Shown here: positions 14,605 to 21,505 of the stretch, piece by piece
Layout: the number at the start of each line of letters is the position of its first letter
How positions within the stretch are numbered: the first letter of the stretch is position 1
Assembly (NCBI GenBank): GCA_002498525.1
Contig: DAHR01000002.1
Location: forward strand, 1-21,505
Direction of reading: 5' to 3'
Length of the DNA stretch: 21,505 nt
Origin: Euryarchaeota archaeon UBA58
GTDB lineage: Archaea; Thermoplasmatota; Poseidoniia; Poseidoniales; Thalassarchaeaceae
The notes under the pieces: generated by a model
What the model saw: the letters and a program-made list of their open reading frames with translations, nothing else
Databases searched by the model: none
Told to the model about the DNA's origin: nothing
Program-made: the position numbers and the translations under genes

Positions 14605-17600
14605 TCACTCGTTATGGTCGGGATCTGGAACCCATTCTTCCTTGACTGGATCCCACATCCAACCGGGATTATCATCTGATCTGACAAACTCGGGAGGTGA
14701 TGATTCGGTGCTCTCCTCGGCCTTTCCCCAGGCGTAGGTATCGACCACTTCTTCCTCGACCTCCTGCTTTGTGTCAAGCCCTTCGTCCTCGTCGTCCTCA
14801 TCCTCGAACTCGAGTAAGAAGTAGGCGGCGCCACCAAGCAGTCCGAGGATGACGAAGATGATGAGAATGATCGTGAAGAAACTCATTCCTACGCTCTCAC
14901 TAGGCGGTGAGATCGCTGCCCCCATGATCGGGTCGGAACCAGCGATGGAGAAGATTGGAGTGACGGTCTCGGAAAGCATCGAGCCAGGGATTCCAAGCGT
15001 CCAACTCGAATCCTCTCTCACCACCGTCGAATTGACCTGGGTGCCGTCCAAGGTGACCTTCACGGTCTTGCCCGGCAGACCGATTCCCGTGAATGTGATT
15101 GTGTCGTAGCGCCCAGCTGTCGTCGAATCGGGATCTTCGACGGTGAATCGGATGGGAATCACGTTGAAGGTCACGGGCGATGAAATCTCCTTGGAACCAT
15201 GTTGATCGGTAGCGACGAAAATCACATTCTGTAACGACCATGTATTGATGTCTGCATCGTAGAAGAACATCGAAATGGGGTTGTAAATGGCTATCCCATC
15301 AGTTCCGACATTGATCACCAGACCGTAAAGGTCGTCGGATGTGCGCGACTCGTCATCGTAGACTGAGAGGATCAGGTGCTGTACGCCATCCTGATCGTCG
15401 AAGAATTGCAGCAGATCGAGCTCTGCCTTGGTACAGCGATCCTGTGATTGAGATTCCATCTCACAGTAGAGGTTGACCTCTGGCTGCCAGCCAGTCGAGT
15501 CGAAGGTCGGGCGATTGTTTCCAGCGTCTGGTGGGTTGTCAGCGACTATCTGCGCCTCCGTCCAGTCGCTGAAATCATAGCCGTCGTATGAGCGTACTCG
15601 GATGAGGTACTGCATGTTGTGGACCATCACTCTCGAATCCCACTCGTCGACCCAGGCTCCATTCGGAAGAATATCGGTCACCGCACTCGAATAGATATTG
15701 ATGTAACCGTTAGCCACATCGAGAACCTCGATGTCGACTCGTGTGATTGTTCCGTCATTATCTCGCGCAACACCTTGAATGATCGTTTCAGTTCCAACCG
15801 AATAGATCTGGCCGTTCTGAGGGCTGATCAGGCTGACGAACGGTCTTGAGTTCTGATTGTCTATGTTCAATTCTAGAATAACTGCCTCGCACTCGTCAAC
15901 TTCGCCATTACAGAAATCCGAGTCCGATGCCCAGATCGAGAATGTGTAGACAGACAACTCTCTAGGCAGGCCACTGAAATCCCAGGTCCAACTCCACTCA
16001 GTCGAACCCGAAGTCGAAGTGACCACATGATAATTCGGGCCGTTGATCTGAATGTAAATATGGTCGATATCACTGCCGCAAGCGAAGGGGCAGCCGTAGG
16101 AATCGAAAGCGGAGCCTTCGAAAGAGACTGTTCCATCGGCATGTGTGGATTGGGAACTGGGTGATGTCACCGTCAGCGTTGGTGCTTCGGTGTTCAGTTT
16201 GATGGTCCTGGTGATGATTGGGCTGTACTCGAGCCCATCGAAGGAACGGAATTCGAAGGTGTAATCGCCTTCCTGACGATCACTCATGTCGATGAGATAG
16301 TACCAGCTGCTGAATGGATGATTATTTCTGGTGACCGTACCCTCTGCCGCTCCGCTGGCATCGGTTGCGTGACCTGCAGCGGCCCATTCACTGGTGAATG
16401 GATCCTTTATCTCCACACGATGAACGTATCCGCGCTGATCCCACTGTGCCAGTTCATCGGTCGAATAGATACCAGCCCACTGTCCATCGTAGGCTGAACC
16501 AGTTAGGTTGACGACCCGTCGGTAAGAATGCCCATCAGATTGAGTGACAGACATCGAAGGTGCAAGATTCTCCAGGAAAAGGGTGTCTTGGTACGTGGTG
16601 TCGGTGAGGGTGAATTCGCCATTATCGAAGCCGAAGCCGAAGCGATATGCAGTATATCGATAAAGGGATAATTCACGGGTTCCAGCGTTGTGATCACAAT
16701 CCGGATCGTCGGTGTCGGCGAGTAGATCACCGTCGTTATCCACCCCATCCGAACAGGAATCCTCGTATTCATCATCTGCGAAACCATCGGGGTTGTCGCC
16801 TCCATCCAAACCGCGGAAATCGAGGTGGAAGTTGGATGCCAACGAGAACCATGGCGTGTAACCATCTGAATCGGTCTCAAGGCTGTAGAGATCGTTGCCG
16901 TGAGCATCCTCGATCAGCACATTGGCATCTTCGACTCGCTCCCCGTTGATGAGAGCCTGGAGTCGAACAAGTTCAGCGCGTTGCACCTGAACTGCATAGC
17001 GAGTCGGCTGCGTGTTGATCAACACCTTCGATAAATCGATATTAGACAGATTCGAGAAGGTGAAGATCGTCGAATTATTGTCCATGTTGACAGCCAATGG
17101 GAAATCGTGTGGAGTGAAATCTTCACAGGTGGCACAAGCCCGGACATCATGAGGGATGATGCCATTCTGCCATTGATTCTGAGACCATGCCTCCTGGTCA
17201 GGCCAACTGAGAATTACGGGGTACTGACCGGGTGGCGGGCTCGGAATGTATTCCGATTGCACCGTCACTGATGACTTGGTAACATTGTAGGTGACCTCAA
17301 CCCCATTCCAGACGTTGTTCGAGAAGAAAGCCAGCGTTCCATATTGCTGCTCTCCAGCAAAACCGCTGTCATAGTTCTGCAGGATGGCGCCCGTCGCTGG
17401 TACGTTGAAGATATTTCTGCGAACATCGAGTATTCCACCCGTCGCTCGAATGCCATCGGCACTTCCAGCCGCGTTGATGACATTGTCGAGAATCGTCGCG
17501 CCGGTGCGATGAATCATAATCGCTGGGCAGGTGAAGGAACCATCCCACCACCTGTTGCTCGAACAGGCGCCGGTGCCGGCGGTGGAGATTGTATTGTTGG

Positions 17601-18894
17601 CGAGATAGAGCCTAGCTGTTGTCGGAGCAGGTGCTTGAGTGCCATACTCACCAGCGAGAATCGGCTCCCTCTGAGTGTCGACGATTGTGTTGTTTTCAGC
17701 GATGACATCGTAGGAACCGAGGAGCCAGAGCCCATTCCAACCACCAATCGGTCCAATCTCGTTGTTCTGTATATTGGCGCGGCTGGAATATACCGCGATT
17801 CCAGAACCTTCACTCGCGCCCTCGAGATTGTTGTTGTGAATGTTCACATTTGCACCGGCGTAAGCGGTGATCGGGCTGCCCTCAATAGTTGTGATATCGT
17901 TATAGGCGATCTCGAGACCGTATTCTGTATTCGCGATTGCCTTCAGGCTGTTGACATCGATTCCATTGCAGTTTACTGAGATTTCGCTGTTGGTGATCTT
18001 ACCGGCTGAGTTCCGAATGCTGAATCCGAAATCTCCTGAGGCCACCTCTGAACCATCGATTTCGATGAATGTCTGCGAGGCCCAGATTGCTGCCCTGCCA
18101 CCATCTCTTCGGCCACAGCCATTGTTGGTACTGGTGAATCGGGCATCCTCGAAAACCATCGGCGAAATCGGCGTACCGCCACCATAGATCTGGACTGCTT
18201 GACCCGTTACATCACTCTCAGCATCGTTACCAGCGATGTACTCTCCACCGATGAATCGGGGTTGAGCAAGATTGGTGGCTAGAACACTGGTTGTGTTGAT
18301 ATCGTTGAAGACCATCTCTCGCAGGATCGGGCTGGCGCCATCGAGAATCAGGACACCGAAGCGGTATTCGAATTCCAACTGGATATAGAACGGAATGCCC
18401 CACGCACCTACGAAGTGCATGTGGCGCATTCCGGACTGAGACAGATCCATCGTATCTCTCAGAATCATCCCCTCTCCGCACGAGGAGTCCCGAATCCAGA
18501 TCTTGCTATTCCCACTACCCAATCCATAACATTCGCCAGTAGCGTTGGACTGAGATGGTTCCAGCCAAGTCAGGGTGATCGGTGTTGCGGTTCCTGCATT
18601 GCCGTTTGCCCCACAGGAAGAAACCCCAGCGCAGAGGTTTCCACGCACATCGAGTGAGGTGCCATTAGGGAAAGTGATGGTAGTACCCGGTTGAATGATG
18701 AGTTTCGCACCAGCTGCAACCGCGACATCTCCAGTGAGAACATGTGTGCCTGTCCAGACTTCAGTTCCAGTGATGATTCCACTCGTGGTCTCATTCGCTG
18801 CCATCACCGGACTCGCTGGGCCGACTAGAGCGACCAAGACGCTTGTCAGCATCAATAACACCAGGAATTGGCTTCGTGCTCGGTCGCTTTGCAT
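14605..18894 (-). CDS. Surface beta-helix/Ig-like protein with membrane anchor and acidic cytoplasmic tail
   Basis: The product has 1429 residues, with a signal peptide at ~1-32 cut near VMAAN. Residues ~40-530 form a right-handed beta-helix with many PbH1-like turns (INIHNNNLEG, AENNTIVD, LYLANNTIS, ILDNVINAAG). A carboxypeptidase-regulatory-like segment (~650-705) precedes an Asp-rich loop, DGVDNDGDLLADTDD (~716-730). Ig-like domains follow (near 910, 1024 and 1250, the last with GLPGKTVKVTLDG). One membrane helix (1338-1360) leads to an acidic tail (FEDEDDEDEG) ending in NPGWMWDPVKEEWVPDPD (1409-1426). The beta-helix is therefore outside and the tail inside. Beta-helices usually bind or cut polysaccharide, but no catalytic residues can be named. 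The start ATG has a TATA box at -27. The STAND gene follows 38 bp downstream. Confidence 0.9.
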   Translation of the reverse strand: MQSDRARSQFLVLLMLTSVLVALVGPASPVMAANETTSGIITGTEVWTGTHVLTGDVAVAAGAKLIIQPGTTITFPNGTSLDVRGNLCAGVSSCGANGNAGTATPITLTWLEPSQSNATGECYGLGSGNSKIWIRDSSCGEGMILRDTMDLSQSGMRHMHFVGAWGIPFYIQLEFEYRFGVLILDGASPILREMVFNDINTTSVLATNLAQPRFIGGEYIAGNDAESDVTGQAVQIYGGGTPISPMVFEDARFTSTNNGCGRRDGGRAAIWASQTFIEIDGSEVASGDFGFSIRNSAGKITNSEISVNCNGIDVNSLKAIANTEYGLEIAYNDITTIEGSPITAYAGANVNIHNNNLEGASEGSGIAVYSSRANIQNNEIGPIGGWNGLWLLGSYDVIAENNTIVDTQREPILAGEYGTQAPAPTTARLYLANNTISTAGTGACSSNRWWDGSFTCPAIMIHRTGATILDNVINAAGSADGIRATGGILDVRRNIFNVPATGAILQNYDSGFAGEQQYGTLAFFSNNVWNGVEVTYNVTKSSVTVQSEYIPSPPPGQYPVILSWPDQEAWSQNQWQNGIIPHDVRACATCEDFTPHDFPLAVNMDNNSTIFTFSNLSNIDLSKVLINTQPTRYAVQVQRAELVRLQALINGERVEDANVLIEDAHGNDLYSLETDSDGYTPWFSLASNFHLDFRGLDGGDNPDGFADDEYEDSCSDGVDNDGDLLADTDDPDCDHNAGTRELSLYRYTAYRFGFGFDNGEFTLTDTTYQDTLFLENLAPSMSVTQSDGHSYRRVVNLTGSAYDGQWAGIYSTDELAQWDQRGYVHRVEIKDPFTSEWAAAGHATDASGAAEGTVTRNNHPFSSWYYLIDMSDRQEGDYTFEFRSFDGLEYSPIITRTIKLNTEAPTLTVTSPSSQSTHADGTVSFEGSAFDSYGCPFACGSDIDHIYIQINGPNYHVVTSTSGSTEWSWTWDFSGLPRELSVYTFSIWASDSDFCNGEVDECEAVILELNIDNQNSRPFVSLISPQNGQIYSVGTETIIQGVARDNDGTITRVDIEVLDVANGYINIYSSAVTDILPNGAWVDEWDSRVMVHNMQYLIRVRSYDGYDFSDWTEAQIVADNPPDAGNNRPTFDSTGWQPEVNLYCEMESQSQDRCTKAELDLLQFFDDQDGVQHLILSVYDDESRTSDDLYGLVINVGTDGIAIYNPISMFFYDADINTWSLQNVIFVATDQHGSKEISSPVTFNVIPIRFTVEDPDSTTAGRYDTITFTGIGLPGKTVKVTLDGTQVNSTVVREDSSWTLGIPGSMLSETVTPIFSIAGSDPIMGAAISPPSESVGMSFFTIILIIFVILGLLGGAAYFLLEFEDEDDEDEGLDTKQEVEEEVVDTYAWGKAEESTESSPPEFVRSDDNPGWMWDPVKEEWVPDPDHNE

Positions 18895-18916
18895 GAATCA
18901 CGGGGCTGTCAGTGTG

Positions 18917-18925
18917 GATTTAATC
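18917..18925 (-). promoter_or_regulatory. TATA box for the beta-helix gene
   Basis: GATTAAATC on the minus strand is centred 27 bp before the A of ATG 18894, the standard archaeal TATA-to-start distance. This implies a leaderless mRNA beginning at the ATG and an independent promoter for this gene, and probably for the STAND gene behind it. Confidence 0.55.
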
Positions 18926-18937
18926 ATAGGGATGAAT

Positions 18938-18952
18938 CGAGCCGAAGGCTCG
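18938..18952. terminator. GC-rich hairpin between protease and beta-helix genes
   Basis: CGAGCC and GGCTCG form a perfect 6-bp stem around a three-base loop. It lies in the 103-bp gap after the protease stop (18998) and before the beta-helix promoter. No T-run follows, so termination is only one possibility, and a regulatory site is the other. Confidence 0.3.
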
Positions 18953-18997
18953 CGTGATACGATTTCAGGAGATTCGATACCCGAATCCATTCCGAAA

Positions 18998-20233
18998 TCA
19001 ATCAAGATTGAGTTCTAAAGCAACTTGCTCAGCCCAAGAAACTGCGTTCAAATCACCATAGCCGCGTTTCTGATGATGACCTGAATCAGTTTCCTCGCCT
19101 GCCAATGCGGAGGTTGCCAGAGCGCGTTTCACGAGAGACATCTCATCAGCATCGAGAATCCCATCCTCTCCTCGAATCGCATCACCGTAAAGCTCGAGGA
19201 TGAGAGCGAGAGCACCCGCGACGAGAACTGTCGAATCCGAGGTTCCAGTCGAGTATGCATAGGGTGGTGAAATCAAGGTCGACGCGGTCGAGAACATTCT
19301 CACTCCAGGTGCGGTGACCTCGGGTTTCTGATTAGGAAATACTCTGTCCAAGCCACTGTGAGGGTCGGTTTCGGACCCCGTCGAGCTGTTCAACCAGATT
19401 CCGCCCTTGCTCGTTGAAGCCCCGACGGCGATGACGCCAGCAAGACTCGCTGGCACTGAGACATCGATAACGGATGACCTCATGCCATTGTTTCCGGCAG
19501 CAGCAACGACGAATATTCCAGCATCAAGCGCTTCGATGACTGCTTCCACTGTCTCTGAGCGAAATGCCATCGATTCAGAAGGATCTCCGCCAAGGCTCAA
19601 ACTGATTATGTCGACATTCTGAGTGATGCGACACCACCGAATCGCCTGCGCCACCCTGTCCGCTTGACCTGATCTGCCCTCCGGACCCAGTGCCAATGCG
19701 ATGGATAGGCTGACTTCCGGAGCGGCGCCGATGAATGTCCCGTTAGCGACCAATAATCCTGCCATAAGTGTTCCATGGTATTCCTCTCCGACGTCTCGAA
19801 TGTCGTCGTGTTGGTTAGCGTAGAAATCTCGGAATCCACGCAGATGAACGCGATCGAAGTCCGGATGATCGATATCGATGCCGGTGTCGACGATGCAGAT
19901 GTGGATCCCTTCGCCGTACAAGCCCTGTGATTGGAGTTCTCGAATTCCTGTCGATTCGTAGGCCCACTCGGAATCAGGGAATATTGGAATCAGGTAAGCT
20001 TGGATGAATGGCCAAGTGATGAGCAACAGAACCGTTCCTACGGCGAAACTGACAGCCCCCCATGGCCAGAGATATTCCTTCATCGGACCCATTGGCCAGC
20101 GTAAGTCCAGCGCTTCCTCGTCGGATTTACCATAGACAACACCGGGATATCCGGGCGCTGCAGGGTCGACGGCGGTGAGTAGGCGCGAGTCATCGGGCTC
20201 TGGCATCAGTTCCAGATGCTCTATTCCGACCAT
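18998..20233 (-). CDS. Membrane-anchored subtilisin-family (S8) serine protease
   Basis: The product has 411 residues. A ~53-residue soluble N-terminus is followed by one membrane helix (~58-82), and the catalytic domain is predicted to face outward. The triad is D116 (CIVDTGID), H153 (YHGTLMAG) and S332 (STGTSDSTVLVAG), with the oxyanion Asn N248 in AAAGNNG. All four key residues are present, so it should be active. The Ser context is unusual: the common GTSMAxPHVAG reads GTSDSTVLVAG, and HGTHVAG reads HGTLMAG. There is no room for a typical I9-type propeptide between the anchor and the catalytic core. The start ATG is backed by GGTGAG (20242-20237) 3 nt upstream. The gene lies 82 bp after the CARDB-like gene and 103 bp before the beta-helix gene on the same strand. 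Surface-protein processing is the likely role. Confidence 0.92.
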   Translation of the reverse strand: MVGIEHLELMPEPDDSRLLTAVDPAAPGYPGVVYGKSDEEALDLRWPMGPMKEYLWPWGAVSFAVGTVLLLITWPFIQAYLIPIFPDSEWAYESTGIRELQSQGLYGEGIHICIVDTGIDIDHPDFDRVHLRGFRDFYANQHDDIRDVGEEYHGTLMAGLLVANGTFIGAAPEVSLSIALALGPEGRSGQADRVAQAIRWCRITQNVDIISLSLGGDPSESMAFRSETVEAVIEALDAGIFVVAAAGNNGMRSSVIDVSVPASLAGVIAVGASTSKGGIWLNSSTGSETDPHSGLDRVFPNQKPEVTAPGVRMFSTASTLISPPYAYSTGTSDSTVLVAGALALILELYGDAIRGEDGILDADEMSLVKRALATSALAGEETDSGHHQKRGYGDLNAVSWAEQVALELNLD

Positions 20234-20236
20234 TCG

Positions 20237-20290
20237 CTCACCAGTTGCTCGCGCGCGCGTTCCGCCTATGAGGGCTGCGCGCCTATAATC
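20237..20290 (-). promoter_or_regulatory. Promoter and leader of the protease gene
   Basis: On the minus strand GATTATAGG (20290-20282) is a TATA-like box that would set transcription near 20260. The resulting leader of about 27 nt carries the Shine-Dalgarno site GGTGAG at 20242-20237. A 10-bp alternating CG tract (20250-20259) and a second GCGCGC (20277-20282) flank the presumed start point and could pair. Confidence 0.4.
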
Positions 20291-20315
20291 GAGTTCTTCA
20301 CGCCTCTCATGATGC

Positions 20316-21505
20316 TCAGAATGGAGCGCCGGGTCGGCGTGTACCGCCTCGAGTCAGGTAGAATAATGCCACCAACAACATGATTGCCAAGGCATACATG
20401 ATGACATTCGTTGCCGTTGAGTCATCGATGGCAGGTGATTTCAGCGTGTACCGCTTGCTCTTGACAGCAGGATCGTTGGCGAACTCCTGATCCTCATCCT
20501 CGATTGTGAAATCGATCCAAATCTGTTCTGGTCCGAAGGTAGTGAAATTGACATCGATGAAGTAGATGACTTCGGCTCCAGCCAAGATGTCGAGTGTCCG
20601 TGTGGCATACACGTCGGATTCTTGAACCGTTGCATTGATGACAACATTCTTGGCGTCAACAAGGCCAGAGTTCTCGACCTTGACCATGAATGTATGAATG
20701 TTGCCGAAAGTAGGTTCAGTGCCAGTTGTCACCTCGATAATCGTCAATACCGGAAGAGAGGTTCTGACATGAATCACGAGCGGTTGGTAGGTTCCGCCAG
20801 ACTTGTCCGTGACGTTGACTGTGAAGGTGAAATCCTCCTCGCCAGTGGCATTCGCAGGTGCCATGACGGTCAATGTGTGAGTGCTAGCCACGAAGGCACC
20901 GATGGTGTGGGAAGTAGCGCCGGTGCGCTCCCAATACTCGGGTAATTGAGTATCATCGAACTCAAACTCGAATCTCTCATCGCCATTTCCAGCATTGAGC
21001 AATTTGATTCCAATATTCAGGGATTCGCCAGGACGGATTCCATAGATATCGACCATTTCCTCTGTCAATTCGAAGGAGTGGAACTGCGGTATTCGGACCG
21101 TCAGTGAGTGCTCGAAGCTGTAACCATCTGCGGTCTGAATCAGAATTCTGACATTGTGACCAGCCTCAAACGAATGCGCGGTGGAGAGATTGGCCGGTGT
21201 CACACGTACGCGCAGATCGTCATAGGTAGTGCTGTTGTTCGTGTCCAAGAGACCGAATTGGAAAGTGAATTCTTCATCCCAGGTCTGCGAATCAGGATTG
21301 AAGAAGGTCACAGCCCAATCCGAACCATCGGTTCCACCTATGGTTCCGACGACCGTGAAGGTCGAGATGGGCTCGTCACCCAGATAATCAAGAGAAAGTG
21401 TGTAATCGACGGAACTGTAGTTGCCATCCTCGTCGAATAGCACGGTGACATCTGAGAGATCACCTGGCACCGTGGCGTTCCCGCCGGCCATATTTGTGGT
21501 TGAGG
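20316..21505 (-). CDS. CARDB/NEW3-like surface protein with C-terminal membrane anchor (5' partial)
   Basis: The frame is open to the window edge and shows 395 residues, so the true N-terminus lies outside. The visible part is a string of beta-sandwich domains. The pattern IKLLNAGNGDERFEFE...APANATGEEDFTFTVNVTDKSGG is typical of the NEW3/alpha-galactosidase-associated type, and VKVENSGLVDAKNVVINATV...LDILAGAEVIYFIDV is typical of CARDB. A membrane helix (NVIMYALAIMLLVALFYL) and a short basic tail (TRGGTRRPGAPF) end the protein, so the sandwich domains face outward. Seven or more N-x-S/T sites suggest glycosylation. It may serve as an adhesive stalk or scaffold. It is upstream of the protease gene on the same strand with an 82-bp gap. 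Confidence 0.88.
   Translation of the reverse strand, partial: STTNMAGGNATVPGDLSDVTVLFDEDGNYSSVDYTLSLDYLGDEPISTFTVVGTIGGTDGSDWAVTFFNPDSQTWDEEFTFQFGLLDTNNSTTYDDLRVRVTPANLSTAHSFEAGHNVRILIQTADGYSFEHSLTVRIPQFHSFELTEEMVDIYGIRPGESLNIGIKLLNAGNGDERFEFEFDDTQLPEYWERTGATSHTIGAFVASTHTLTVMAPANATGEEDFTFTVNVTDKSGGTYQPLVIHVRTSLPVLTIIEVTTGTEPTFGNIHTFMVKVENSGLVDAKNVVINATVQESDVYATRTLDILAGAEVIYFIDVNFTTFGPEQIWIDFTIEDEDQEFANDPAVKSKRYTLKSPAIDDSTATNVIMYALAIMLLVALFYLTRGGTRRPGAPF

Overview
The window looks like part of a marine planktonic archaeal genome, most likely a Marine Group II/III-type euryarchaeon (Poseidoniia-like). This is inferred from several things. It carries very large secreted proteins built from Asp-rich, Ca2+-binding-type repeats, and other surface proteins have acidic cytoplasmic tails. 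Archaeal-style TATA boxes lie about 27 bp before start codons, which suggests leaderless mRNAs, with occasional Shine-Dalgarno sites. There is also a winged-helix/STAND/TPR regulator. No rRNA, tRNA or universal marker gene is present, so the assignment is a judgement and not proof.

Region 1 (1-4651, + strand, visibly AT-richer) holds the tail of an unknown gene, a small membrane protein with a zinc knuckle and a C4 zinc site, an internally duplicated multi-pass membrane protein, and a 1023-residue surface protein. That protein has a signal peptide, seven RCC1-type propeller blades each with a C-x9-C pair, fifteen 33-34-residue Cys-rich repeats, and a C-terminal membrane anchor. A similar ~40-bp element lies upstream of the first and last complete genes of this region.

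Region 2 (4699-11025, - strand, GC-richer) is a 1.9-kilo-residue secreted protein with about two dozen DxDxDG-type repeats interrupted by a propeller-like block. An unrecognised helical protein follows 30-57 bp downstream. Upstream, and divergent (+), is a WalJ/YycJ-type metallo-beta-lactamase-fold hydrolase. It is preceded by a possible 48-codon ORF, and an 11-bp stem-loop abuts its start codon.

Region 3 (12014-21505, - strand) reads, in transcription order: a membrane-anchored CARDB-like surface protein (cut by the window edge), an N-terminally anchored subtilisin-type protease, a 1429-residue beta-helix/Ig surface protein with an acidic Trp-containing cytoplasmic tail, and a winged-helix-STAND-TPR ATPase. 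The gaps are 82, 103 and 38 bp. The order suggests, but does not show, a surface-sensing and processing module coupled to an intracellular signalling ATPase.

No CRISPR array, insertion sequence, tRNA, rRNA or convincing T-rich terminator was seen. Apart from short intergenic gaps, the window is densely coding.
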